Assembly: GCF_045679545.1 (NCBI RefSeq)
Contig: NZ_CP166195.1
Coordinates: 868,001-932,000 of the forward strand
DNA length: 64,000 bases
Source: Enterovibrio sp045679545
GTDB lineage: Bacteria; Pseudomonadota; Gammaproteobacteria; Enterobacterales; Vibrionaceae
Direction: 5' to 3'
Under the pieces are notes generated by a model that did not search any database, was not told the DNA's origin, and saw only the letters and a program-made list of their open reading frames with translations. The stretch's first letter is position 1. Each line of letters starts with the position of its first letter. Shown piece by piece: positions 15,979-24,947 of this stretch. The position numbers and the translations under genes are program-made.

Positions 15979-17394
15979 TTATGCCACTTTTTGGCGCTTG
16001 ACCTTTGCTTGGAAAAATTCCTGATGCAAGGCACAAATGGCATTTTCGTACACATTGTCTTTGACGACAAATTGCACATTCACATTGCGCATCGACGAGT
16101 GCACAGCAATGGGGGAGATATCGTGGCTCATCAACGCCAACACGCCTTTGCTCAGCGTGGTATTGGTGTTGATTTCTGAACCGATTGCAGAGATCAGCGC
16201 CACCATGTGACCTGTGATGGTCGAGTTCGGGAAGCGCTTTTCCGCACGATATAGCATTTCGTTGAGGCTTTTCGCCGTGCCACTTAAATAGTAAGTAATG
16301 GAGTTGGCGTTCATCTCTTTACCCACTAGGCTCACGCGCTCATCGGCGATGATTTCCATCATTTCGTAGCCGACGTTGTCGACTTTGCCAACCATGGCTT
16401 GATCGAATAGATGGAGCGCAAACACTTTGTTTCGTCCCGCAATGATTTCGATTTTTTGTGCTTCTGGCTGATAGGCTTTTGAAATCAAGGTGCCTTTATG
16501 TTCAGGCTCAAACGTATTCTTAATTTGTAGCGGAATATCGTTCTGACGAAGTCCTGATGCGGCATTAGGGTGAATGGCTTCCATCCCTAAGTTCGCGAGT
16601 TGATCGGCAACATCGAAATTAGATTGACCAATTGGCAGAACGTTTTCAGGGCCGACGACTCGCGGGTCAGCGCTGCTTAAGTGATACTCCTTATGAATAA
16701 TCGCCAAGTCAGCGGAGGTATTGCACGCAATGCGACTAAAGGTAATTTCGCTGTAGCCGCGGTCATATGTTTTCATCAAGCCTTCGTCGCAATAGGCGTA
16801 GCCAGTCACAATCGGCAATTCAGTGGTGACATCAATGTCTTTAAACGCACTGGCAATCACAGTATCAAGGTTTCCTTGCAGCGAGTTGTCCCAGCCTGAC
16901 AAATCAACAAAACGCGCATTGATATCAAGAGTTCTTAGCTTCAGGGCGGTGTTAAATGCACTGTGTGCTTCGCCGATTGAAGATAAAAACTCTCGGATTT
17001 GAGGAAGGTATTGGCGCAACGCAAACTGACCATATTGGCATGTCGCCAAAATGTTGGTGATACAGTTTTGAGCGTCGTCTAAACGTGAGCAAATAAAGTT
17101 GTCGGCACGTGTGCGGCTCAATGGATCGGCAAACATGTTGCTGTTGATCAACTGCAAGCGCTGTTTGAGCGCGTGAAATGCGTCAATCCAACTGTCGTCA
17201 CGTTTTGCGACAAGTTGATAAATGCCAGGTTCGCCGGTGCGCTTGCATTCCAACAGTGCATCAGTAATGCCGCCATAAGCAGACACAACAAAAACACGAT
17301 GGTAAGGGGAAGCTGGGCGGAGGAAGATATTGTCTAATACGGCATCAAATGCTGACATTGATGTACCGCCGATTTTCTCTACGGTATAAGTCAT
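15979..17394 (-). CDS. ask: Aspartokinase of the ectoine operon (Ask_ect)
   Basis: 471 residues from ATG 17394, where AAGGAC lies six bases upstream and the protein begins TYTVEKIGGTSMS, the ATP-binding motif of aspartokinases; seven more codons exist upstream without support. The kinase domain has VVSAYGGITDALL and the aspartate-binding TYDRGYSEITFSRIA. Two ACT-like domains follow from about residue 320 (ALHLFDQAMVGK, VALISAIGS). It phosphorylates L-aspartate, the first step to aspartate semialdehyde and so to diaminobutyrate. Dedicated aspartokinases in ect operons are thought to escape lysine/threonine feedback. It follows ectC across 68 bp holding a perfect palindrome. Confidence 0.92.
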   Translation of the reverse strand: MTYTVEKIGGTSMSAFDAVLDNIFLRPASPYHRVFVVSAYGGITDALLECKRTGEPGIYQLVAKRDDSWIDAFHALKQRLQLINSNMFADPLSRTRADNFICSRLDDAQNCITNILATCQYGQFALRQYLPQIREFLSSIGEAHSAFNTALKLRTLDINARFVDLSGWDNSLQGNLDTVIASAFKDIDVTTELPIVTGYAYCDEGLMKTYDRGYSEITFSRIACNTSADLAIIHKEYHLSSADPRVVGPENVLPIGQSNFDVADQLANLGMEAIHPNAASGLRQNDIPLQIKNTFEPEHKGTLISKAYQPEAQKIEIIAGRNKVFALHLFDQAMVGKVDNVGYEMMEIIADERVSLVGKEMNANSITYYLSGTAKSLNEMLYRAEKRFPNSTITGHMVALISAIGSEINTNTTLSKGVLALMSHDISPIAVHSSMRNVNVQFVVKDNVYENAICALHQEFFQAKVKRQKVA

Positions 17395-17427
17395 GAGTAA
17401 GTCCTTTGCTGGCAAATGCTTAAATGA

Positions 17428-17447
17428 AAGGGAGCAATTGCTCCCTT
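17428..17447. terminator. Intercistronic 20-bp perfect palindrome between ectC and ask
   Basis: AAGGGAGCAATTGCTCCCTT is a perfect inverted repeat lying between ectC and ask. On the minus strand it is followed by TTCATTTAAG, a weak U tract. It may be a partial terminator or RNA processing/stability site lowering ask relative to ectABC. A protein-binding palindrome is the alternative. Confidence 0.55.
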
Positions 17448-17462
17448 AAATGGCGGGGGAGA

Positions 17463-17849
17463 TCAGTCGACTAACGGGTAGACACCGTTTTCGTCGTGAA
17501 CCTCATTGCCTGTGATGGGAGGGTTGAAAACACACGCCATCACCATTTCTTTATTTTTATAGGCGCGCAGATAGTGCTCGTCGTGTTTGTCGAGAATATA
17601 AAGCGTACCTGGCTTAATCGGATACGTTTCACCGCCGACCACTTCAATCTCGCCTTCACCAGACATACAGTAGACAGACTCTAAGTGATTCTTGTAATGG
17701 ATGTGCGTTTCAGTGCCTTCATAAATCGTTGTGATATGGAAGGAAAACCCCATCTTGTCATCTTTGAGTAGCATGCGTACGCTTTCCCACGTTTCAGACA
17801 CCACTCGACGTTCACTGTTTTGGCACGCTTCCAGAGTTCTTACGATCAT
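17463..17849 (-). CDS. ectC: L-ectoine synthase
   Basis: 128 residues, normal for EctC. It starts MIVRTLEACQNSERRVVSETW and has the cupin core with GFSFHITTIYEGTETHIHYKNHLE, YCMSGEGEIEVVGGETYPI and LDKHDEHYLRA, which supply the iron- and substrate-binding residues of the family. It closes N-gamma-acetyl-diaminobutyrate into ectoine, the osmoprotectant. Thirteen bases separate it from ectB. The order ectA-ectB-ectC-ask is that of vibrios and many marine bacteria. No ectD hydroxylase follows, so the product should be ectoine rather than hydroxyectoine. Confidence 0.96.
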   Translation of the reverse strand: MIVRTLEACQNSERRVVSETWESVRMLLKDDKMGFSFHITTIYEGTETHIHYKNHLESVYCMSGEGEIEVVGGETYPIKPGTLYILDKHDEHYLRAYKNKEMVMACVFNPPITGNEVHDENGVYPLVD

Positions 17850-17862
17850 TTTCTTTTATTCC

Positions 17863-19128
17863 TTACGACGCTTTACGGGTTGAAACGGCAGCAACATGCT
17901 CGGCGGCTTTTTCAAAGATATGTAAGCCTTGCTCAAGCTCTGATTCACTGATTGTTAGCGGCGAGAAAAATTTAACCACTTCATCGTCAGGTCCTGCTGT
18001 TTCAATCACCATGCCATTTTCAAAGCAGTGACGTGAGATAGATTCTGCAAACTCAGGGCGTTTACACTCAATGCCTTGCATCATGCCGCGGCCTTTCGCT
18101 TGGACGAACAAGCTTGGGAAGCGCTTCAGAACACGTTCGATGGTTTTTTTCACCTGTTTGCTGCGATCTGCAATGTGGTTTTCGAAATCGTCGTTTTGCC
18201 AGTAGTTTTCAATCGCGCAGGTGGCTGTAATAAAGGCGTGGTTGTTGCCACGGAATGTCCCGTTGTGCTCACCTGGCGACCATTTGTCCAGTTCCGGTTT
18301 CAGCAGTACCAACGCCATTGGCAGGCCATAACCACCAATGGATTTTGACAAAGTCACGATATCCGGTTTGATGCCTGACGGCTCAAAGCTAAAGAATGTA
18401 CCTGTGCGGCCGCAACCTGCTTGGATATCATCCACAATCGTCAAAATACCGTGTGCTTTACAGATTTTGCTGAGCTTTTGCAGCCAGGTATCAGAGGCCA
18501 CGTTCAGGCCGCCTTCACCTTGAACCACTTCAAGTAACACTGCTGCTGGCTTGTCTAGGCCGCTTGAGTTGTCATTGAGCATGGTTTCGAACAGTGCCAA
18601 TCCATCAACACCGGCATAACCTTCATAGGGAAGGCGAGAAGTGCCAGCAAGCGGCATGCCCGAACCACCACGATGGTGTTGATTACCTGTCGCAGCCAAT
18701 GCACCCATGGTGCAACCGTGGAAGCCATTAGTGAAAGTGACGATGTTAGTGCGGCCAGTGACCTTACGCGCCAGCTTCATGGCAGCTTCTACCGCATTGG
18801 TACCTGTTGGGCCGGTAAACTGCACTTTGTAATCAAGATGTCTAGGTTCGAGAATGTGATTACGGAGTGCGGTTAGAAACGCAGCTTTGGCTTCGGTGTG
18901 CATGTCTAGGCCGTGGGTAATGCCGTCTTTGTCGATGTAGTCGAGCAATGCCTGTTTCAATATGGCGTTGTTGTGGCCGTAGTTAAGCGAGCCAGCACCC
19001 GCGAGAAAATCGATGTAGCGATCGCCGTCATCTGTTTTTAGCCAGCAACCTTTCGCTGAAGTAAATAGCACCGGAAAGCTGTTGCAATAAGACTTAACGT
19101 TTGATTCTTGCTTGTCAAAAATGTTCAT
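17863..19128 (-). CDS. ectB: Diaminobutyrate--2-oxoglutarate transaminase
   Basis: 421 residues, a class-III PLP aminotransferase. It begins MNIFDKQESNVKSYCNSFP, then FLAGAGSLNYGHNN, the GPTGTNAVEAAMKLAR phosphate loop, FTNGFHGCTMGALAATGN, IVDDIQAGCGRTGTFFSFE with the PLP-nitrogen-binding Asp, and VTLSKSIGGYGLPMA with the Schiff-base lysine. It makes L-2,4-diaminobutyrate from aspartate semialdehyde with glutamate as donor. Twelve bases separate it from ectA upstream. Length and motifs are complete. Confidence 0.96.
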   Translation of the reverse strand: MNIFDKQESNVKSYCNSFPVLFTSAKGCWLKTDDGDRYIDFLAGAGSLNYGHNNAILKQALLDYIDKDGITHGLDMHTEAKAAFLTALRNHILEPRHLDYKVQFTGPTGTNAVEAAMKLARKVTGRTNIVTFTNGFHGCTMGALAATGNQHHRGGSGMPLAGTSRLPYEGYAGVDGLALFETMLNDNSSGLDKPAAVLLEVVQGEGGLNVASDTWLQKLSKICKAHGILTIVDDIQAGCGRTGTFFSFEPSGIKPDIVTLSKSIGGYGLPMALVLLKPELDKWSPGEHNGTFRGNNHAFITATCAIENYWQNDDFENHIADRSKQVKKTIERVLKRFPSLFVQAKGRGMMQGIECKRPEFAESISRHCFENGMVIETAGPDDEVVKFFSPLTISESELEQGLHIFEKAAEHVAAVSTRKAS

Positions 19129-19140
19129 GATGGGTCCGTT

Positions 19141-19689
19141 TTATAAATAATTTTTGTTCAAAGGAATGCGAAATAAAAACTCAGTATCGTGGTGTCCTTT
19201 GAAATGCTTTACGTCATCAAGAAACACCGATACGTCACCTTTCTTGCCATTGGCAGCATCGAGTTTTCTAAATAAGCGCCACGATCCTTCATTTGATTTT
19301 GTGATCGTGGTTTCGACCGCCTCCACATGCTGTAAATGCTCGCGCATTAAAAGCTCTTGCAGCATGTGATACGCCAACCCTTTTCCACGCATGTCTGGAG
19401 CCACAGCAACCTGCCACACGAATAAGTCATTGGGGGCATCGGGTTTTAAATAGGCGGAGATAAAACCGGCTACCTTGCCTTCGTGCTCAGCAACGATGCA
19501 AGTTTGATTAAAGTGGGAAGATTGGAGGAAATTGCAATACGAGGAGTTTTCATCAAGCGGGGGGCATTTGGCGATGAGGCTATGTATCTTGATGCCATCA
19601 TCCTTACGTGGAACACGAAATACCCAGTCGTCTTTATCCGTCCTTAAACGCATCAGCGTTGCGTTTTGGTAAATGGTCTCAGTACTCAT
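19141..19689 (-). CDS. ectA: L-2,4-diaminobutyrate N-gamma-acetyltransferase
   Basis: 182 residues, a GNAT-fold enzyme. FRVPRKDDGIKIHSLIAKCPPLDENS at the N-terminus is characteristic of EctA, and the acetyl-CoA-binding loop is VAPDMRGKGLAYHMLQELL. It acetylates the gamma amine of diaminobutyrate, giving the EctC substrate. First gene of ectABC-ask; the 508-bp divergent gap upstream carries the operon promoter and a repeated ten-base element. Osmotic control is expected from known ect operons, but I cannot place a specific regulator site with certainty. Confidence 0.95.
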   Translation of the reverse strand: MSTETIYQNATLMRLRTDKDDWVFRVPRKDDGIKIHSLIAKCPPLDENSSYCNFLQSSHFNQTCIVAEHEGKVAGFISAYLKPDAPNDLFVWQVAVAPDMRGKGLAYHMLQELLMREHLQHVEAVETTITKSNEGSWRLFRKLDAANGKKGDVSVFLDDVKHFKGHHDTEFLFRIPLNKNYL

Positions 19690-20197
19690 TGTGGTTAAAT
19701 TCCTTTAGAGGTCTAAGTATTAAATCCTTTTAAAGAATACCTTTAATAGATAATTTATCAAGTGTAAGTCACTAATTTGAGAATAATCAGTGGTAAGTCA
19801 CTGTTTTACATGTGCGGCTAGTTATTGCCTTAAAAGTTAAACATTTAGAGGTGTAATTAAGTTGTCACATATTTGTCAGACAGAAGGCATCCATGATGAG
19901 CGAGGCCGCTTGTATGCTTATTTGGTGGCGAGTATTAAGTGAAATGGTCACAATTTCCTGTCGCAATTACGTAGTAAACTTTCAGTCAGATTTTCGCTGA
20001 TGATGAAGCAATTGAAGACTTGACAGTAATTAGTTAACAGGATCGCGTTTAACATGTTGAATTTTAGGCAATAGATCGTGATCTTATTTTTTCTTGGTTA
20101 ATAATTATTCCCTCGTTAGACTCTGCGCCAAAATAATAAAAACAGTCGTAATCCTACTTTTCACCGTGAAGCACCCAAAAAGGCAAAGAAAGTAACG
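19690..20197. other. 508-bp divergent intergenic region between ectA and the GAPDH gene
   Basis: AT-rich, no credible reading frame. It must hold the divergent promoters of the ectoine operon and the GAPDH gene. Visible structure: two copies of GTAAGTCACT near the ectA side. On the GAPDH side TTGACA occurs at about 20019 but without a convincing -10 at normal spacing. No tRNA or hairpin terminator seen. Confidence 0.7.
19764..19802. repeat. Direct repeat of GTAAGTCACT upstream of ectA
   Basis: Identical ten-mers at 19764-19773 and 19793-19802, 29 bp apart start to start, 75-113 bp upstream of the ectA start codon. Spacing close to three helical turns would suit a regulator that binds as stacked dimers on one face of the DNA. 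Candidate operator for osmotic control; identity of the protein unknown. Confidence 0.5.
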
Positions 20198-21646
20198 ATG
20201 AGCCCTGAACAATATCTTACCCAATGGCAACAAAGCCAAACTGACGCAGAAACTATGTCCCCCCTCATCGGTAAGCTATACCGCGAGAAAGGTGTCGAAA
20301 TCCAGATTTATGGTCGTGCTGTGATTAACGCGAGCACGATTGATCTTCTGAAATCTCACCGTGTCGCACGTTGGTATACCGGGCAGGAAGTAACCACATC
20401 TCACACATTGCCACTTCTGGAAGCCTTGGCAGCGTTTGATTTGCCTGCTTGCCGAATTGATCTTGGACGCTTAGCAAGCCTTTATTGGCGAGATCACCAA
20501 GATTGCGCTCAGTTGGATGATTTTTTAAAAACAGCAGTCGCAGACCTACCTAAAAGCACGCCTCTTAAGGAGCCCAAAGATGTTGTGCTATATGGGTTTG
20601 GCCGCATTGGACGCTTAGTAACGCGTCTGATGATCGAGAAAAGCGGACCAGGCTATCCCCTGCGTTTACGCGCGATTGTTGTACGTGGCGGCAAAGATGG
20701 CGACTTGGAAAAGCGCGCCAGCTTGCTGCGTCGTGATTCAGTACACGGACCCTTTAACGGTTCGATTTTGGTTGATGAAGCCCGCAACGCGCTGATCGTC
20801 AATGGCAACTACATCCAGTTTATTTACGCGAATCATCCCTCTGAGGTTGATTATGAAGCACACGGCATTAAAAACGCGGTTGTGGTAGATAACACAGGGA
20901 TGTGGCGTGATGTAGAAGGGTTGAGCCAACACCTAACGGCCAAAGGTGCAGATAAAGTGCTGCTGACTGCGCCGGGTAAAGGTGAGATCAAAAACATCGT
21001 ATTTGGTGTGAACCATGATGATATTGGTGACAACGACACCATTATTTCAGCAGCGAGTTGCACCACCAATGCCATCACCCCTGTTCTGAAAGCAATGAAT
21101 GATCGCTATGGCGTGGAATCGGGTCATATTGAAACCGTCCACTCTTTCACCAACGATCAAAACTTGATTGATAATTTCCACAGCGGTGAACGTCGTGGTC
21201 GTGCGGCATCATTAAACATGGTGTTAACGTCAACGGGTGCGGCAAAAGCAGTGGCGAAGGCCCTACCAGCATTAAAAGGTAAGCTGACGGGCAACGCCAT
21301 TCGCGTGCCAACGCCAAATGTGTCGATGGCAATTGCTAACCTGAACCTTGGCAGTGACGTTGAGCGTGAGTCATTGAATGCGTTCTTGCGTGAAACGGCG
21401 TTGGTCTCCCCGCTGGCAGGTCAGATTGATTACACGCAATCCACTGAAATTGTTTCGTCCGATATCGTTGGTTCACGTTATGCCGGTGTTGTTGATAGCC
21501 AAGCCACCATTGCAGAAGGCAACCGCTGCGTGTTGTACATCTGGTATGACAATGAATTTGGTTACAGCTGTCAGGTAATCCACTGCATAGAGCACATGGC
21601 GGGTATGCGTTATCCGGTTGTGCCAGCGCCAAAAACAAAAGGTTAA
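20198..21646 (+). CDS. Long-form glyceraldehyde-3-phosphate dehydrogenase with N-terminal extension
   Basis: 482 residues against about 335 for ordinary GAPDH. Residues 1 to about 127 are an extension of mixed helix with no motif I know. The dehydrogenase then starts DVVLYGFGRIGRLVTRLM (Rossmann motif), with catalytic Cys288 in SAASCTTNA, HSFTNDQNLIDN, GRAASLNMVLTSTGAAKA and NEFGYSCQV near the end. It interconverts glyceraldehyde-3-phosphate and 1,3-bisphosphoglycerate. Long GAPDH homologues of this type occur in vibrios beside the standard enzyme and may favour a gluconeogenic or regulated role; that is inference. Monocistronic, ending in a strong terminator. Confidence 0.88.
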   Translation: MSPEQYLTQWQQSQTDAETMSPLIGKLYREKGVEIQIYGRAVINASTIDLLKSHRVARWYTGQEVTTSHTLPLLEALAAFDLPACRIDLGRLASLYWRDHQDCAQLDDFLKTAVADLPKSTPLKEPKDVVLYGFGRIGRLVTRLMIEKSGPGYPLRLRAIVVRGGKDGDLEKRASLLRRDSVHGPFNGSILVDEARNALIVNGNYIQFIYANHPSEVDYEAHGIKNAVVVDNTGMWRDVEGLSQHLTAKGADKVLLTAPGKGEIKNIVFGVNHDDIGDNDTIISAASCTTNAITPVLKAMNDRYGVESGHIETVHSFTNDQNLIDNFHSGERRGRAASLNMVLTSTGAAKAVAKALPALKGKLTGNAIRVPTPNVSMAIANLNLGSDVERESLNAFLRETALVSPLAGQIDYTQSTEIVSSDIVGSRYAGVVDSQATIAEGNRCVLYIWYDNEFGYSCQVIHCIEHMAGMRYPVVPAPKTKG

Positions 21647-21684
21647 TCGCGACATCACGCCAATCGGTTACATGTGTTAGCGAG

Positions 21685-21707
21685 GCGGCTCTTAGAGCCG
21701 CTTTTTT
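21685..21707 (+). terminator. Rho-independent terminator of the GAPDH gene
   Basis: GCGGCTC (21685-21691), loop TTA, GAGCCGC (21695-21701), then six T. Perfect seven-pair GC-rich stem, 38 bp after the stop codon. Confidence 0.93.
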
Positions 21708-21733
21708 GCGCCTGTGCGGCAGTGAATGGACTT

Positions 21734-22105
21734 CTAGCTGAGATCTTGATTCAACCCTAATTCTTTCTGTTTTGCTTTGGTGAGCCCAAGCGAGACGAGG
21801 CGGTGGGATTCGGTCAGGTAATACTGTAAATCGTCGTCTTTTTCTGGGTGGGTATCGGTTTGTTGGATCCACTTCATACCACGGTTCGCAAAATAGGGCG
21901 CGGGTATATAGCCTTCGCATTCACGCAAAAAATAGAAGTTTCGCTCTGAGGTTTTGAAGGTGAATGCAGGCTGCTTATCTTTGGCCCAACCGCCAATGGC
22001 AAAGACCTTACCGCCTACTTTCCATACATGTGAATTTCCCCACTGCATGACATAAGTGGTTGCTGCTAACGAACCGCAAAATTGATTAAATGCTTCGTAA
22101 TTCAT
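21734..22105 (-). CDS. MmcQ/YjbR family protein
   Basis: 123 residues from the ATG at 22105, chosen because GAGG precedes it by four bases and family members begin MNYEAFNQFC; the upstream codons start from TTG. The YjbR fold is shown by VMQWGNSHVWKVGGKVFAIGGW, FKTSERNFYFLRE and PYFANRGMKWIQ. These small proteins have a double-wing DNA-binding-like fold (CyaY-like) but no settled function. It stands alone on the minus strand next to the GAPDH terminator. Confidence 0.85.
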   Translation of the reverse strand: MNYEAFNQFCGSLAATTYVMQWGNSHVWKVGGKVFAIGGWAKDKQPAFTFKTSERNFYFLRECEGYIPAPYFANRGMKWIQQTDTHPEKDDDLQYYLTESHRLVSLGLTKAKQKELGLNQDLS

Positions 22106-22451
22106 AAAGCCTCTTTGCAAGTACAGGCGTCATTATATCTCGTTGAATCCTGAATCCTCTGGTTGTTTGGGTATATCCTACTGGGTATTGTCGAAGAGTA
22201 ACGTCTCACTGTCTGACCATTCATAGAACCATATCAAAGCTCGATACTCATTTTTATCTATGTCCATGATGACATTGCCATTTTGCGATCGTGGAGATAT
22301 GGCAAGCGACAATGAGCTGACTCCTGCATTCTGAATTTAACTATTGAAGCTGATGATTTTGAGTCATGGATTGCCCCAAAACAGGTTGACCTGTCTACTG
22401 CTTCATAGTTCATAATCTGTCCCAATTGAGAAAGCATAGGCTTGTTTCACC
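22106..22451. other. 346-bp intergenic region, no firm element
   Basis: Lies between the divergent YjbR and MerR-like genes, so it should hold both promoters. I see no terminator, palindrome of note, RNA gene or credible frame. The dyad with 19-20-bp -35/-10 spacing typical of MerR-activated promoters was looked for and not found. Confidence 0.6.
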
Positions 22452-23630
22452 ATGTATCTGATTTCAGAGTTGGCTGCCAAAGCGGGTATATCACGCACTA
22501 CCTTGCTCTACTATGAAAAACTCGGCCTGATCAATGGTCAGAGGCTAAGCAACGGATATCGCCGTTACAGTGAGCGCGATATGCAACGGTTACTGCTTAT
22601 TCAACAACTTCAAAGTGCAGGATTAACGTTAAAAGAGTGTCAAAGCTGCCTCGATGTGAAGTTGGATAAACAGGTTCTGGTTGAGCGATTGCATCAGCTA
22701 GAAGAAGAAATTCAGAAGAAAACACAAGCACGTGAACTGTTGCTCGGGTTACTCGGAGAGCGCTCGCAACGAAATTTGCATGAATCGCTTATCCAGAGTG
22801 CCCCGCTCGAGCATTTAAGCTGGCTGAACACGCAAGGGTACAGCGAAAAAGAAGCGCTTCGATTGAAATGGTTATCAAAAGACATGAATGATCACGATGC
22901 TTACATGCAAGATTTTATGGATATATTTGCACCGCTAGAGCGGTGGGGACCGGGTAGTCAGGAAGACACACTGAAAGCGGCTTCATTTCTGCCTAACAGT
23001 GCAACGCATATTTTGGAGATCGGCAGCGGAAAGGGGACATCGACCTTATTGCTTGCAGAGCATTGCGATGCGCATATTACTGCCGTAGATAATGAACCTA
23101 TTGCGATTGAGCAACTTAAACAGAAATTGGCTGAGACACCGCTTGGTGAGCAGGTTTCGCCCGTTTGTGCATCGATGACGGCATTGCCGTTTGCAGCAAA
23201 CAGTTTTGATGCGATTTGGGCGGAAGGCTGCGTCTACATTATGGGAATGGAAAACGCGCTGACTCAATGGAAACCATTCCTTAAAAACCACGGCATGCTT
23301 GTGGTGAGTGATCTGGTTTGGCTCACTGATTCGCCGGATGAAAAGACCAAACAGTTTTGGCAATCCGAATACCCTGACATGCAAGACATCGCGACACGAC
23401 TGAAACAATTTGATGCATTGGGCTATGACCTTGTGGACCAATTTTCTTTAGGGGTAGACGCGTGGCAAAACTATTGGTTACCACTTAAACGTCGTATCAA
23501 CGAACTGTCGCCCAGCATGGGCTCATCACAAGCACTTATCGATATTGACAATGAGATTGCGACCTATGAGAGAAGTGCTGCCAAGGCGTTCACCTATCAA
23601 TATTTTGCTCTCAAGTTAAGAGCCTCTTAG
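22452..23630 (+). CDS. MerR-type regulator fused to a SAM-dependent methyltransferase
   Basis: 392 residues. Residues 1 to about 75 are a MerR winged helix (MYLISELAAKAGISRTTLLYYEKLGL, then NGYRRYSERDMQRLL), followed by the usual dimerisation coiled coil to about 115. From about 165 a class I methyltransferase begins, with motif I ILEIGSGKGTSTLLLAEHC, an acidic residue ending strand 2 (ITAVDNEP), and FDAIWAEGCVYIMG as motif IV. The C-terminal part (DLVDQFSLGVDAWQNYW) resembles methyltransferases acting on small molecules. The effector-binding domain of MerR has thus been replaced by an enzyme, which could sense SAM or a methylated ligand. Monocistronic, 83 bp before rsgA. Confidence 0.85.
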   Translation: MYLISELAAKAGISRTTLLYYEKLGLINGQRLSNGYRRYSERDMQRLLLIQQLQSAGLTLKECQSCLDVKLDKQVLVERLHQLEEEIQKKTQARELLLGLLGERSQRNLHESLIQSAPLEHLSWLNTQGYSEKEALRLKWLSKDMNDHDAYMQDFMDIFAPLERWGPGSQEDTLKAASFLPNSATHILEIGSGKGTSTLLLAEHCDAHITAVDNEPIAIEQLKQKLAETPLGEQVSPVCASMTALPFAANSFDAIWAEGCVYIMGMENALTQWKPFLKNHGMLVVSDLVWLTDSPDEKTKQFWQSEYPDMQDIATRLKQFDALGYDLVDQFSLGVDAWQNYWLPLKRRINELSPSMGSSQALIDIDNEIATYERSAAKAFTYQYFALKLRAS

Positions 23631-23713
23631 TTAAGGGCATGGAAAGGCAATATGAATGACTTACTCGCTGTTCCGCGGCGCTCAACAATCCGAATTATTG
23701 GTAAGAAGATTAT

Positions 23714-24751
23714 ATGCAAACGCCAACATTAGTTGATTTAGGTATGCGTCCATTCTTCCAGCAACAACTGACGCTGGAAGAGCTCGAACACTGCTCGCTT
23801 GGGCGTGTTATTGAACACCATAAAACAGAAGTGGTTGTCTTGGCTGGCCAGGATGCGTTGCGGTTATCGCTCAACCCGAACATCGACGGCATTTGTGTAG
23901 GGGATTGGGTAGTGTTCAACGGTGAACGCCTACTTCGCGTTCTCGAAAGACAGTCCCTGTTTCAGCGCAAAGCAGTAGGGAGTGCTCGCGCTCGTCAGCT
24001 CATTGCAGCCAACATCGATACCGTATTTATCGTTAGCTCACTCAACGATGACTTTAGCCTCAATCGGATTGAACGCTACTTAGCACTTGCGAAGGAAACG
24101 AATGTTGAGCCAGTCATCGTACTGACCAAAGCCGATCTCTGTGCTGATGCCGACGATCACCGCCAGCAAGTGCAAAGTCTGGATTCACTGCTGAGTGTCT
24201 ATTGTGTCAATGCGCTTGCGTCTGATGAACTCGACGTATTGAAAAGCTACTGTCGACGAGGAAGAACGGTTGCCTTTTTAGGGTCATCGGGCGTTGGGAA
24301 ATCCACATTGGTGAATGGACTACTTGGCAGCGAGCAGATGGATACGGGGGAAATTCGCGAACAAGACAGCAAAGGGCGACACACCACCACTTATCGCGCC
24401 ATTAAATGGCTTCCTGAAGGCGGTTTGTTGATGGATACCCCTGGAATGCGCGAGCTTCAACTCAGTGATGCAAAGGAAGGTATTAAACTGACCTTTGCGG
24501 ACATTGAGTCTCTCGCTAGCCAATGTCGGTTTCAAGATTGTCAGCATCAAAATGAGCCGGGTTGCGCGGTGCTAGACGCGCTGGAAAAGGGTGAAATCTC
24601 AACCAGAAGGTTAGATAACTTCCATAAGCTATTGCGAGAAGATGCTTACAATAGCGCCACGTTGGCACAAAAACGCGCCAAAGATCGCGCATTTAGCAAG
24701 ATGGTTAACACCGTTCAAGAACAAGCCCGATCGGGGAAAAAGTTCAAGTAA
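23714..24751 (+). CDS. rsgA: Small ribosomal subunit biogenesis GTPase RsgA
   Basis: 345 residues with the circularly permuted GTPase order: an OB-fold-like N-terminal domain, then G4 (LTKADL, about 135), G1 (GSSGVGKSTLVNGLLG, about 190) and G3 (DTPGMRELQ). A C-terminal zinc-binding region has CRFQDCQHQNEPGC. It helps late maturation of the 30S subunit and hydrolyses GTP on it. This copy is not next to orn or psd, the usual neighbours of the housekeeping gene, so a second copy may exist elsewhere in the genome. The basic C-terminus (RSGKKFK) is typical. Confidence 0.9.
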   Translation: MQTPTLVDLGMRPFFQQQLTLEELEHCSLGRVIEHHKTEVVVLAGQDALRLSLNPNIDGICVGDWVVFNGERLLRVLERQSLFQRKAVGSARARQLIAANIDTVFIVSSLNDDFSLNRIERYLALAKETNVEPVIVLTKADLCADADDHRQQVQSLDSLLSVYCVNALASDELDVLKSYCRRGRTVAFLGSSGVGKSTLVNGLLGSEQMDTGEIREQDSKGRHTTTYRAIKWLPEGGLLMDTPGMRELQLSDAKEGIKLTFADIESLASQCRFQDCQHQNEPGCAVLDALEKGEISTRRLDNFHKLLREDAYNSATLAQKRAKDRAFSKMVNTVQEQARSGKKFK

Positions 24752-24947
24752 ATCACTTATCCTTTTCAAATATCTTTGGGATGTCGTGAAAGGGGTGTTT
24801 TGTCATTTTGGCCACAGACTGGTGGCCTGCCTAAACGCTGTGTTACGTGAGTTATCAACAATTTGTCACGTTTTTTGTTGGACAAACCTGCGCAGTGTTC
24901 AGGTGCTTTCTATATGATGAAACCATCAGCAAAGTATGGAGTAAGCG

